Assembly (NCBI RefSeq): GCF_043641075.1
Contig: NZ_JBHZRC010000014.1
Location: 37,047-101,046, forward strand
Length of the DNA: 64,000 nucleotides
From: Bacillus_BD oryzisoli_A
GTDB lineage: Bacteria; Bacillota; Bacilli; Bacillales; Cytobacillaceae
Reading direction: 5' to 3'
Positions 39,131 through 48,475 of the stretch are shown in pieces. A program made the position numbers and the translations under genes. The notes under the pieces were generated by a model. It was not told the DNA's origin and made no database searches. It worked only from the letters and a program-made list of their open reading frames with translations. How positions within the stretch are numbered: position 1 is the stretch's first letter; the number at the start of each line of letters is the position of its first letter.

Positions 39131-42100
39131 CTACATGTTTCGGCGGTATTGGCCGCCTACCTCGTAAAGCGCGCGGGTAATTTGACCAAGGCTGGCGAAT
39201 TTGACGGTTTCCATGAGTTCGTTGAAGATGTTGCCTCCACTCGTTGCTGTCTGCTTCAATCGGTCCAGCGCTGCATCTACAACAGCTTTATTCCGCTCCT
39301 GAAAACTCCTTAGATTCGTAATCTGTGTCTCCTTCTCCTCCCTTGAGGCACGAGCCAGCTCCATGTTATCCAGCTCTTCCTCCTTAGGTGGCGTTGGGTT
39401 TACGTACGTATTCACCCCGATAATCGGCAGCCCTCCTGTTGACTTTAAGGTTTCGTAATACATCGACTGCTCCTGAATCTGCCCTCTTTGATACTGCGTC
39501 TCCATGGCACCCAGGACTCCGCCTCTATCATCTAAGCGTTCGAACTCCCTTAATACAGCTTCCTCTACAAGCTCGGTCAGCTCCTCGATCATGAACGACC
39601 CTTGTAGTGGATTTTCGTTCGTTGATAAGCCATGTTCCTTTGTAATAATCATTTGAATTGCCATTGCACGTCTGACCGATTCCTCTGTTGGCGTTGTAAC
39701 GGCCTCATCATAGGCATTCGTATGCAGAGAATTACAGTTATCCTGTAAAGCCATCAACGCCTGAAGCGTCGTCCGGATATCATTAAAGTTCATTTCCTGC
39801 GCATGCAGTGACCGTCCCGAGGTCTGAATATGATATTTTAGCTTTTGACTTCGCTCGTTGGCACCATATTTGTCTCGCATCACAACTGCCCAAATTCGCC
39901 GTGCTACCCTGCCAATCACGCTATACTCCGGATCCAGTCCGTTCGAGAAAAAGAACGATAAGTTTGGCGCGAAGTCATCAATCTTCATCCCTCTGCTCAA
40001 ATAATACTCAACATACGTAAAGCCATTTGCCAGGGTAAATGCCAGCTGCGAAATGGGGTTGGCCCCCGCTTCTGCTATATGATAGCCGGAAATCGAAACA
40101 GAGTAATAATTTCGTACTTGGTGATCAATGAAATACTGCTGAATATCGCCCATCATCCTTAGAGCAAACTCCGTCGAGAAAATACACGTATTCTGTCCCT
40201 GGTCCTCTTTTAAAATATCCGCCTGCACCGTCCCTCTTACGGTCTGCAGTGCGGCCGCCATTACTTCGGCATACTCCGTTTCCGTGAGAGTTCGGCCCAG
40301 AGCAGCCGCCCTCTTTTCCACTTGCTGCGCAACGGCCGTATTCATGAACATCGCCAGAATAATCGGCGCCGGCCCGTTAATTGTCATCGAAACAGATGTA
40401 GACGGATCGCATAAATCAAAGCCTGCATAGAGTTTTTTCATATCATCAAGCGTACACACGCTGACGCCGCTCTCACCAATTTTCCCAAAAATATCAGGGC
40501 GCTCGTTAGGATCCTCGCCGTAAAGCGTCACGGAATCAAATGCCGTACTGAGGCGCTTCGCCTGATCATCCTTTGACAAATAATGAAACCGGCGGTTCGT
40601 CCGTTCCGGTGTCCCCTCACCAGCAAACTGACGCTTCGGGTCCTCCCCTTCTCGTTTAAACGGAAACACACCCGACGTATAAGGAAACCTTCCAGGCACA
40701 TTTTCACGATAGACCCACGAAATAATCTCTCCATAATCCTTATAGTTTGGAAGCGCCACCTTCGGAATCAACAAGCCTGACAAGCTCTTTGTCTTTAGAA
40801 CCGTCACGATTTCCTTATCACGAATTCTTGTTGTAAACTGTTCTCCCTCATAAAGCTCCTTTGTGCTTTCCCACTGTTCGAGAATCCGGACTGATTCCGG
40901 CGTTAGCTGCTCGAGTGTTTTCTCCTTAATCCTCTCCAGCTCATCAACTGTATCCTGCTGGCCGTTAAGCTCTCTTACTGCCTGAATCGCACCTTCCAGC
41001 TGGAACAGCTTACGTGCTACATCTGCCTGCACCGAAGCCTTCCGCTTGTAACTGTGGACCGTGTCAGTCACGCCGCGCAAATAAGTACGCTGCTCGTTCG
41101 GAATAATCACATGCTGCTTCTCCACCTTATCCTTCTTTGAAAAAGAAGTACCCCAGCCTAGACCCAATTTTTCATTGAGCTTTTGAACCAAGGCCGCCCA
41201 CAACACATTCGTACCATAGTCGTTAAACTGACTTGCTATCGTGCCGTACACAGGCATTTCCTCCAGGCCTTTTTCAAACAGCATATGGCTGCGCTGATAT
41301 TGTTTTTGCACCTGACTTTTGGCATCCTCTGAACCCTTACGCTCAAATTTATTAATAACGATTAAATCAGCATAATCAATCATATCGATCTTTTCCAGCT
41401 GTGATGGCGCACCAAATTCACTTGTCATCACATACATCGATACATCACAAATATCCGTGATGGCCGCATCACCCTGACCAATTCCGCTTGTCTCGATGAC
41501 AATCAGGTCAAAGCCCGCGCATTGAACAACCTTTATGGCATCAGAAATCGCCGCTGATAATTCCGACTTTGACTTACGTGTGGCGAGGCTCCGCATATAA
41601 ACACGAGGTGAAAAAATGGCATTCATGCGGATGCGGTCGCCCAGAAGTGCCCCGCCGGTTTTTTGCTTCGTCGGATCGATCGATAATACGGCGGCTTTTT
41701 TTTGCGGAAAATCCTGTAGGAAGCGGCGGATAAGCTCGTCAGTCAACGTACTCTTCCCCGCACCGCCTGTACCGGTAATACCTAACACAGGCACAGCCTT
41801 TGCCATCCTATTTATTTTTTCAAATAGAGCATTACTCGAAAAATGCTCCCCTTCGGCCCGCTGTTCTGCATGAGTAATCATCCTCGCAATGGAGTTCACC
41901 TCACCAGCCGCAAGTCTATCAACCACCTCTTCTGAAGCAGCCCCCAGCGGAAAGTCACATTCCTTAAGCATCGTATTGATCATGCCTTGTAGACCGTCAC
42001 GAAGTCCATCCTCCGGAGAAAAAATCCGTGCTACACCGTACGCATGAAGCTCATTTATTTCCCGCGGAATGATAACGCCGCCCCCACCGCCAAAAATTTT

Positions 42101-42382
42101 GATATGGGAGGCGTTTCGTTCCTTTAAGAGATCCACCATATACTTGAAATATTCAACATGGCCGCCCTGATAGGAAGAAACAGCGATCCCATGGACATCC
42201 TCCTGGATCGCTGCATAAACCACTTCCTCGACCGACCTATTATGTCCCAGATGTATTACCTCTGCCCCGCTTGCCTGCAGAATTCTTCGCATGATATTAA
42301 TCGAAGCATCATGCCCATCAAACAGACTTGAAGCGGTCACGAACCGGATTGTATTAGTTGGCCGATACATTTCTGGTTTCAC
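39131..42382 (-). CDS. icmF: Fused isobutyryl-CoA mutase IcmF
   Basis: Adenosylcobalamin-dependent enzyme interconverting isobutyryl-CoA and n-butyryl-CoA, 1083 residues. An N-terminal B12 domain (about 12-140, DGHDASINIMRR with the cobalt-ligand histidine H24) is followed by a MeaI-type G-protein chaperone (P-loop GTGGAGKST at about 204-212, then NKFERKGSEDA). A C-terminal mutase barrel has FDLCDPSTSVSMTINGPAP. The fusion of all three parts is diagnostic. The start is GTG at 42382 with AAGGAGTG upstream, and it overlaps the 3' end of the TetR gene by 29 bases, so the two are coupled. Confidence 0.96.
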   Translation of the reverse strand: MKPEMYRPTNTIRFVTASSLFDGHDASINIMRRILQASGAEVIHLGHNRSVEEVVYAAIQEDVHGIAVSSYQGGHVEYFKYMVDLLKERNASHIKIFGGGGGVIIPREINELHAYGVARIFSPEDGLRDGLQGMINTMLKECDFPLGAASEEVVDRLAAGEVNSIARMITHAEQRAEGEHFSSNALFEKINRMAKAVPVLGITGTGGAGKSTLTDELIRRFLQDFPQKKAAVLSIDPTKQKTGGALLGDRIRMNAIFSPRVYMRSLATRKSKSELSAAISDAIKVVQCAGFDLIVIETSGIGQGDAAITDICDVSMYVMTSEFGAPSQLEKIDMIDYADLIVINKFERKGSEDAKSQVQKQYQRSHMLFEKGLEEMPVYGTIASQFNDYGTNVLWAALVQKLNEKLGLGWGTSFSKKDKVEKQHVIIPNEQRTYLRGVTDTVHSYKRKASVQADVARKLFQLEGAIQAVRELNGQQDTVDELERIKEKTLEQLTPESVRILEQWESTKELYEGEQFTTRIRDKEIVTVLKTKSLSGLLIPKVALPNYKDYGEIISWVYRENVPGRFPYTSGVFPFKREGEDPKRQFAGEGTPERTNRRFHYLSKDDQAKRLSTAFDSVTLYGEDPNERPDIFGKIGESGVSVCTLDDMKKLYAGFDLCDPSTSVSMTINGPAPIILAMFMNTAVAQQVEKRAAALGRTLTETEYAEVMAAALQTVRGTVQADILKEDQGQNTCIFSTEFALRMMGDIQQYFIDHQVRNYYSVSISGYHIAEAGANPISQLAFTLANGFTYVEYYLSRGMKIDDFAPNLSFFFSNGLDPEYSVIGRVARRIWAVVMRDKYGANERSQKLKYHIQTSGRSLHAQEMNFNDIRTTLQALMALQDNCNSLHTNAYDEAVTTPTEESVRRAMAIQMIITKEHGLSTNENPLQGSFMIEELTELVEEAVLREFERLDDRGGVLGAMETQYQRGQIQEQSMYYETLKSTGGLPIIGVNTYVNPTPPKEEELDNMELARASREEKETQITNLRSFQERNKAVVDAALDRLKQTATSGGNIFNELMETVKFASLGQITRALYEVGGQYRRNM

Positions 42383-43034
42383 AATAGATACACTCCTTTA
42401 TATTCTCCTTAACCCCCTTAGCCCCCTCTACTAAAAACTCCATCTGCAGCTCGATATACTCATCAAGCGTGAATAGCTTACGCAGCTCCCAACGCCTGAA
42501 TGCCCACATTTGTCCCTGTACGTAAATATTATGCGAATGCATTTTTATTTGATTGTCAGACATACTGATTTCACCGTTTTCCACACAGCGCTCAAGCATC
42601 TGTTTAAACACATCAACCATTTCTAATTCCTTGTGGAGCACATATGGAAGGGCATCCTTTGGTAGCGATTTTACCTCCTGATACATAACCAGAACCTCAT
42701 CCTGCATCTCATCGACAACCCGGAAATAGTTGGCAATCGCCTGCCTGAGGTCTTCAATCGTGGTTTGCGGCTTTGTGTCAAGAATCCTCTGCAGCCGCTC
42801 CCGTACTTGATCATAAATTCGGTCACAGACTAAATACAGTACATCCTCTTTTGTTCGGATATATTCATACAAGGTTCCGATACTGAATCCTGCAGCCCGT
42901 GCAATTTCCCTTGTTGTTGTCCGGTGAAAGCCCTTTTCGATAAAAAGCTTTACCGCTCCATTAATCATTTGGTCTCTCCGCTTTTGGATGAGCCGTTCAT
43001 CTTTTACTGATGCATGCACCTCTCGTTTTTTCAT
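42354..43034 (-). CDS. TetR/AcrR family transcriptional regulator
   Basis: 226 residues. The N-terminal helix-turn-helix is INGAVKLFIEKGFHRTTTREIARAAGFSIGTL-like, followed by a KEDVLYLV segment and a helical ligand-binding domain. It overlaps icmF and follows acdA, so an acyl-CoA-responsive control of this block (in the manner of FadR/YsiA) is likely but inferred. The ribosome binding site is weak. The 292 bases between this gene and acdA contain nothing I recognise. Confidence 0.9.
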   Translation of the reverse strand: MKKREVHASVKDERLIQKRRDQMINGAVKLFIEKGFHRTTTREIARAAGFSIGTLYEYIRTKEDVLYLVCDRIYDQVRERLQRILDTKPQTTIEDLRQAIANYFRVVDEMQDEVLVMYQEVKSLPKDALPYVLHKELEMVDVFKQMLERCVENGEISMSDNQIKMHSHNIYVQGQMWAFRRWELRKLFTLDEYIELQMEFLVEGAKGVKENIKECIYCETRNVSAN

Positions 43035-43326
43035 TGATACCTACCCGCCTGTCTATTTAATTAGGAAATAAATAGTCTAAAAATTAGCAAAATTAATGAG
43101 CCATGCCTCCTAAGATGAAAGCTGGTACAAAGCTATTTTTAGTTTTTTTAAACCTTCCTGCTTTTCCTTCGTTTTAATAAATACTGCGCTATTCATTAAA
43201 ACATCGAACTTTTTGTTCTTCTATTATACAACAAAATCCGTCAGAACATTAAAAACTTTCCGTTTACTCTCTTTTAAATAATGAAATATTAGATTAAACC
43301 TTTCTTAAAACCTCTTAAAAATCCCT

Positions 43327-44460
43327 TCACAGCATTCGGGAAATAACCAGTCGCTGGATTTCCTGGGTCCCTTCGTAGATCTGCGTGATTTTGGCATCCC
43401 GCATAAAACGCTCGACAGGATAATCCTTTGTATAACCATAACCACCGAATACTTGAACGGCTTCTGTTGTAACCTTCATGGCTGTATCCCCGGCAAATAG
43501 CTTTGACATCGCTGATTCCTTGCCGTACGACAGGCCCTCTGATTCTCTCCAAGCTGCCTGATACGTTAAAAGCCGTGCCGCTTCAACACTTGTTGCCATA
43601 TCAGCCAGCTTAAAGGCAATTCCCTGCTGGGCAGCTATCGGTTTCCCGAATTGATGACGCTGCTTGGAATAGGCAACAGCTGCATCTAGAGCTCCCTGAG
43701 CAATCCCCACAGCCTGCGCCGCAATGCCGTTCCGCCCACCGTCAAGAGTCATCATCGCAATTCTAAAGCCTTCTCCCACCTTGCCAAGCACATTCTCCTT
43801 TGGAATTTTACAATCCTGAAAAATGATCTCTGTTGTCGGCGAGGAGCGAATCCCGAGCTTCCTTTCCTTTTTCCCGATTAGAAATCCCGGTGTATCCTTC
43901 TCCAAAATAAAGGCAGTCGTCCCCTTCTGCTTTGCGGATGGATCAGTTAACGCAAAGACAATATAGATGTCGGCGACCCCGCCATTGGTGATAAAAATCT
44001 TCGAGCCGTTTAACACAAAGTGATCCTCTTCAAGCTTCGCGGTCGTCTTCATGGCGCCGGCATCAGAGCCGCTTCCAGGCTCAGTCAGACCATAAGCGCC
44101 AATTTTGTCACCTAATGCCATTGGCTTTAAATATTTTTGCTTCTGCTCCTCGGTGCCGAATTTATAAAGCGGCCACCCGGCAAGAGACGTATGAGCGGAT
44201 AAAGTAACGGCTGTTGAGGCACAGACACGGGCTAATTCTTCAACTGCAATGCAGTAGGCCAAATAATCACTGCCGATGCCACCGTACTCCTCAGGCCACG
44301 GAATCCCCATTAAGCCCAGCTCCGCCATTTTATCGATAATGTCACGATCAAAGCGTTCCTCCTCATCCCTCTCTGCAGCCGTAGGGGCGACCTCATTCTG
44401 AGCGAAATCCCGAACCATCTTTCGAATCATTTCATGCTCTTCAGATAAAGTAAAAATCAT
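43327..44460 (-). CDS. acdA: Acyl-CoA dehydrogenase
   Basis: FAD enzyme introducing the alpha-beta double bond in acyl-CoA; 377 residues. YGLTEPGSGSDAG is the substrate/FAD loop, KQRHQFGKPIAAQQ the conserved R-x-Q-F-G motif, and the catalytic glutamate is in QIYEGTQEIQR. Length and N-terminus (FTLSEEHEMIRKMVRDFAQ) match short/branched-chain acyl-CoA dehydrogenases. AAGGGGAATAAAT precedes the ATG. Orthologous in position to B. subtilis acdA. Confidence 0.95.
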   Translation of the reverse strand: MIFTLSEEHEMIRKMVRDFAQNEVAPTAAERDEEERFDRDIIDKMAELGLMGIPWPEEYGGIGSDYLAYCIAVEELARVCASTAVTLSAHTSLAGWPLYKFGTEEQKQKYLKPMALGDKIGAYGLTEPGSGSDAGAMKTTAKLEEDHFVLNGSKIFITNGGVADIYIVFALTDPSAKQKGTTAFILEKDTPGFLIGKKERKLGIRSSPTTEIIFQDCKIPKENVLGKVGEGFRIAMMTLDGGRNGIAAQAVGIAQGALDAAVAYSKQRHQFGKPIAAQQGIAFKLADMATSVEAARLLTYQAAWRESEGLSYGKESAMSKLFAGDTAMKVTTEAVQVFGGYGYTKDYPVERFMRDAKITQIYEGTQEIQRLVISRML

Positions 44461-44518
44461 ATTTATTCCCCTTTGTTCGTATATACTATAGAGCCCTTTT
44501 TTGGAGCACTACATAGTT

Positions 44519-44647
44519 GTTGATTTCCATTCCAGGCACTTCGCTTTCCGCGGGCGACCGCCGAGCCTCCTCGACACTGCGTGTCTCCGGGGTCTCGCCT
44601 GTCTCGCTTCTCCCGCAGGAGTCTTCGTGCCTTCCACTACAATCAAC
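44519..44647. repeat. Dispersed palindromic element, copy R5 (full interior)
   Basis: A 129-base element from GTTGATTTCCATTCCAGGCA to CCTTCCACTACAATCAAC. Its interior (CCGCCGAGCCTCCTCGACAC, GTGTCTCCGGGGTCTCGCC) matches R1 but without the nested insert, so it represents the uninterrupted form. Lies between the two acyl-CoA dehydrogenase genes. Confidence 0.85.
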
Positions 44648-44708
44648 CTGCTAAATAAAAAACAATGTACTCTAACTTCTGAGAACTTAATTAGTACATA
44701 CTCTCGAG

Positions 44709-45818
44709 TTATAAATGCTTACTGATGACAACCCGTTGGATTTCGCTTGTGCCTTCGTAGATTTCCGTGATTTTGGCATCGCGGAAATAGCGCTCAACTG
44801 GGTACTCGTCTGTATATCCAGATTCGCCCAGCACTCCAATCGCCTCTGTTGTGATGTAGACAGCTGTCTTTGATGCGAATAATTTCGCGATTGAGGCCTC
44901 TTTCCCGCACGGAAGGCCCCGTCGCTTCAAATCAGCTGCACGATAGACTAACAGTTTGGCAGCTTCCAGATTGACTGCCATATCGGCCAGTTTAAACGCG
45001 ATCCCCTGTTGTGTTTGGTTATTTTTTGAAAAAGAAACAGCTGCCTCAAAGGCTGCCTCTGCTATGCCGAGAGCCTGTGCAGCAATGCCGATGCGGCCGA
45101 ATTCCAGATTCGCAAGGGCTATCCGAAAGCCTTCCCCTTCACCGCCCAGCCTGTTAGCAGCTGGTATTTTCATATTTTCAAAATACAGCTGCCTTGTTCG
45201 CGACCCATGGAGTCCCATTTTCTGTTCATCCTTGCCAATAATTAAACCTGGTGTATTTTTTTCAACAATAAAAGCAGTGATGCCCCGGCTTCTTAGAGAC
45301 GGGTCTGTTAGAGCAAATAGAATATAAAGGTCAGCCTCCCCTCCATTTGTAATAAAAAGCTTGGAACCGTTGATGACATAATGATCACCAGTTTTGACCG
45401 CCTTTGTTTTGAGATTCGCTGCATCCGACCCTGCGTTAGCCTCTGTCAGGCAAAAGGCTCCTAGATACTGCCCTGAGGCCAGCTTCGGGACGTATGCTCT
45501 CTTCTGCTCCTCCGTCCCGAAAAGAAGAATCGGATTCGTTCCCACTGAGGTATGGACAGACAGGATAACCCCAACGGTGGCGCTAACCTTTGAAAGCTCA
45601 TGAATGGTGATTATATAAGAAGTAAAGTCCTTTTCTTGCCCGCTGTATGTTCGCGGAACAGAAATTCCCATTAAGCCAAGCTCTCCCATTTTTTCGAGAA
45701 TCCTTCTCGGAAACTCCCCCTGCTCCATACGGGGAATAAAGGGCTTTATCTCTTTTTCAGCAAAATCAATGACCTGTTTCCTTACCTGCTTCTGTTCTTT
45801 TGTAAATACCAGGTCCAT
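44709..45818 (-). CDS. Acyl-CoA dehydrogenase with internal deletion
   Basis: Second acyl-CoA dehydrogenase, 369 residues from the ATG at 45818 (MDLVFTKEQKQVRKQ). It has CLTEANAGSDAANL and the catalytic glutamate in EIYEGTSEIQR. Compared with acdA, the segment KQRHQFGKPIAAQQG is reduced to KNNQTQQG, removing about seven residues including the R-x-Q-F-G motif that contacts FAD across the subunit interface. The frame is intact. It may be altered in cofactor binding or inactive. It is transcribed with the downstream genes. Confidence 0.92.
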   Translation of the reverse strand: MDLVFTKEQKQVRKQVIDFAEKEIKPFIPRMEQGEFPRRILEKMGELGLMGISVPRTYSGQEKDFTSYIITIHELSKVSATVGVILSVHTSVGTNPILLFGTEEQKRAYVPKLASGQYLGAFCLTEANAGSDAANLKTKAVKTGDHYVINGSKLFITNGGEADLYILFALTDPSLRSRGITAFIVEKNTPGLIIGKDEQKMGLHGSRTRQLYFENMKIPAANRLGGEGEGFRIALANLEFGRIGIAAQALGIAEAAFEAAVSFSKNNQTQQGIAFKLADMAVNLEAAKLLVYRAADLKRRGLPCGKEASIAKLFASKTAVYITTEAIGVLGESGYTDEYPVERYFRDAKITEIYEGTSEIQRVVISKHL

Positions 45819-45945
45819 ATGATCCCCACTTTCTGCTGCTTGTTGAATTTTTTGCTCTGAAGGAGAGTAATTATTCATTAAAAATGGTAGTAAGTGTAAA
45901 ACCGCGGATATATTTTTTCCCCGCCGCTAAAAAGTCCCACACTCT

Positions 45946-46797
45946 CTATTTATATTCATAAAACCCTCGGCCTGCCTTTCTGCCAAGCCAGCCTGCTTTT
46001 ACATATTTTCTTAACAGCGGGCAGGGACGGTACTTATCCTCACCAAGGCCTTCATGAAGGGTCTCCATGATATAGAGGCATGTGTCGAGTCCAATGAAGT
46101 CAGCCAGTGTCAGCGGTCCCATCGGGTGATTCATGCCAAGCTTCATCACCTCATCAATCGCCTCCTTAGTAGCGACACCCTCATATAACGTAAAAATCGC
46201 TTCATTAATCATCGGCATGAGAATGCGGTTAGAGACAAAGCCGGGAAAATCATTCACCTCAACCGGTACTTTTTCCAATGTTTTCGTGATGCTCTTAATT
46301 GTTTCGTAGACTTCATCACCGGTTGCGAGACCGCGGATAATTTCTACCAGCTTCATTACCGGAACAGGATTCATAAAATGCATCCCAATTACCTTTTCCG
46401 GACGGTTCGTGCTTGCGGCAATTTCAGTAATCGGCAGTGAGGATGTATTGCTCGCTAAAATTGTATGCTCTGGTGCGACTGCATCCAGTTCGCGAAAAAT
46501 TTTCGTCTTGATGTCCATATTTTCAACCGCTGCCTCAATGACTAAATCAACATCCCTCGCATCGCCAAGAATAGTCGATAGGGTAATGAGTGAAAGAATT
46601 GCCTCCATTTCCTCCGTCTTCATTCGTCCCTTGTTCACCTGCCGCAAAAGATTCTTGCGAATGGTGTTCTTTCCTTGTTCTGTCAATTGCGTATTCAAGT
46701 CATTCAGGATGACATCATAGCCTGCCTGTGCACAAACCTGTGCAATTCCGGAACCCATCTGACCGGCACCTATGACAAGAATCTTCTCAACCTTCAT
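45946..46797 (-). CDS. 3-hydroxybutyryl-CoA dehydrogenase
   Basis: NAD-dependent oxidation of 3-hydroxyacyl-CoA, 283 residues. The Rossmann motif is VIGAGQMGSGIAQV, the catalytic His region is GMHFMNPVPVMKLVEII, and DFPGFVSNRILMP and GMNHPMGPLTLADFIGLD are conserved. GGAGGTG before the ATG at 46797 sets the start. Equivalent to mmgB of B. subtilis. Confidence 0.95.
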   Translation of the reverse strand: MKVEKILVIGAGQMGSGIAQVCAQAGYDVILNDLNTQLTEQGKNTIRKNLLRQVNKGRMKTEEMEAILSLITLSTILGDARDVDLVIEAAVENMDIKTKIFRELDAVAPEHTILASNTSSLPITEIAASTNRPEKVIGMHFMNPVPVMKLVEIIRGLATGDEVYETIKSITKTLEKVPVEVNDFPGFVSNRILMPMINEAIFTLYEGVATKEAIDEVMKLGMNHPMGPLTLADFIGLDTCLYIMETLHEGLGEDKYRPCPLLRKYVKAGWLGRKAGRGFYEYK

Positions 46798-46955
46798 CAG
46801 ACACCTCCACTTTTTATTTAGAAAACCGATGTGGCCGGTACGATCCTTTACAGGACATGTACCGGCAAAACAAAGGTTCATCGTATTTTTTTAAAAAGCT
46901 GTAAGCTAACCATCTCTCTTAGATTGGCTTAACTAGTCACCGCCTGACAAGGTAT

Positions 46956-48146
46956 TTATGCCTTTTGCGGCACCTCAATCATTATCGCATCTCCCTGCCC
47001 GCCGCCTGAGCAGATGGCTGCAATGCCAATGCCTCCGCCACGGCGTTTTAATTCATGCATGAGCGTCACGATGATTCTTGCGCCGCTCGCACCAATCGGA
47101 TGGCCTAGCGCGACTGCACCACCGTTGACATTTACCTTTTCGGGGTCCATTCCGGTTATTTTCATCGTAATCAATGCCACTGCGGCAAAGGCCTCGTTGA
47201 TTTCGAATAAGTCAATGTCCTCAAGCGTTTTCCCTGTTTTCTTCAAAAGCTCCTTTACGACCAGTCCCGGTGTATCAGGGAAGTCCTTCGCTTCAACCGC
47301 AATGGCAGCATGACCAAGAATGACTGCCTCAGGCTGGCGATTTTCCTTTGCGGCACGCTCTGCACTCATTAAGACAAGTGCGGCAGCGCCGTCATTAACA
47401 CCCGGGGCATTTCCTGCGGTTATGGATCCATTCTTCCCAAAGGCAGGAGCCAGCGCAGCCAGCCTTTCAAGTGATGTATCCCTTCTTGGCCCCTCATCCT
47501 GCTTGACAACAATCGGGTCCCCTTTTCGCTGCGGTACTTCCACCGGAATCATTTCCTGTGCAATAATTCCCGCATCCATCGCCGCCAAGGCTCGCTGGTG
47601 GCTTCGCAGCGCCCACTCATCCTGTTCTTCACGGCTAATGTTCCAGTTGAAGGCACTTTGATTTCCATACATCCCCATTGGTATACCGGTAAAGCTGCAG
47701 GTTAGGCCATCATATTTCATTAAGTCGGTCACAGCAGAATCACCCATTCTCATTCCAAAGCGGGCATCCTGGAGAATATATGGAGCCTGACTCATAGACT
47801 CCATCCCGCCGGCCACCATCACACTCTCATCTCCCGCACGGATTAATTGATCTGCCAGCGTCACACTGCGCATGCCCGATGCACACACCTTGTTGATGGT
47901 TTCCGTTTTGACATTCCACGGCAGACCGGCTTTTCTGGATGCCTGTCGGGACGGTATCTGCCCCTGCCCGCCCTGCAGCACATTGCCAATTATGACCTCC
48001 TCCACCTCTGATGGAGAAACATTTGCTCTTTTTAACGCCTCCTTGATTGCAACTGAACCTAGGTCGGAGGCTGACAGACTGCTTAGGCTGCCCCCTAATT
48101 TGCCAATAGGTGTTCGAACTCCGCTTAAGATTACCGTTTTACTCAT
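46956..48146 (-). CDS. Acetyl-CoA acetyltransferase (thiolase)
   Basis: Thiolytic cleavage or condensation of acyl-CoA, 396 residues. The acyl-cysteine is in NKVCASGMRSV, the catalytic histidine in ALGHPIGASG and the second cysteine in AICSGGGQGDA. AGGAGGAGTG places the start at ATG 48146 rather than the upstream GTG. First gene of the likely operon thiolase-hydroxyacyl dehydrogenase-acyl-CoA dehydrogenases-tetR-icmF. Equivalent to mmgA. A cre site lies about 220 bases upstream. Confidence 0.95.
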   Translation of the reverse strand: MSKTVILSGVRTPIGKLGGSLSSLSASDLGSVAIKEALKRANVSPSEVEEVIIGNVLQGGQGQIPSRQASRKAGLPWNVKTETINKVCASGMRSVTLADQLIRAGDESVMVAGGMESMSQAPYILQDARFGMRMGDSAVTDLMKYDGLTCSFTGIPMGMYGNQSAFNWNISREEQDEWALRSHQRALAAMDAGIIAQEMIPVEVPQRKGDPIVVKQDEGPRRDTSLERLAALAPAFGKNGSITAGNAPGVNDGAAALVLMSAERAAKENRQPEAVILGHAAIAVEAKDFPDTPGLVVKELLKKTGKTLEDIDLFEINEAFAAVALITMKITGMDPEKVNVNGGAVALGHPIGASGARIIVTLMHELKRRGGGIGIAAICSGGGQGDAIMIEVPQKA

Positions 48147-48367
48147 TGTAAACGTCACTCCTCCTTTTCCTAGTGGAAAAAAAACGAAAGCTCAATTGAA
48201 TTTTTTATGTTAATTTATTTAGCACCTTCATCATTCCTAATGTAATAGATCCCTTCGCACCTGCTTACACCCTCATTAAATTATATAGAGATAAAAAGCA
48301 AATCATGCCTGTACATCCATCTGGCCTATATTCTTTAAACTACTAAACCATATCTCAATCCAGACAG

Positions 48368-48381
48368 TGTAAGCGTTTCCT
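48368..48381. promoter_or_regulatory. Candidate cre site (CcpA operator)
   Basis: TGTAAGCGTTTCCT matches the cre consensus TGWNANCGNTNWCA at 12 of 14 positions. It sits upstream of the thiolase gene and just past the fadF end, suggesting glucose repression of acyl-CoA catabolism, as known for mmgA of B. subtilis. The rest of this gap shows nothing more. Confidence 0.55.
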
Positions 48382-48446
48382 TTTCATTTTACTATAAAAT
48401 AACCCAAATAAAAAGAATTTACTAAATATTCTAAAATATAATAAAC

Positions 48447-48467
48447 GGGAAGCTACCTAAGCTTCCC
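48447..48467 (-). terminator. Hairpin after fadF
   Basis: GGGAAGC (48447-48453) / GCTTCCC (48461-48467), nine bases past the fadF stop; T-rich but interrupted tail on the minus strand. Confidence 0.65.
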
Positions 48468-48475
48468 TTATCTAC

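Noticed and set aside
40528..40780. Short frames on both strands within icmF
   Set aside because: Shadows of the strongly coding icmF frame.
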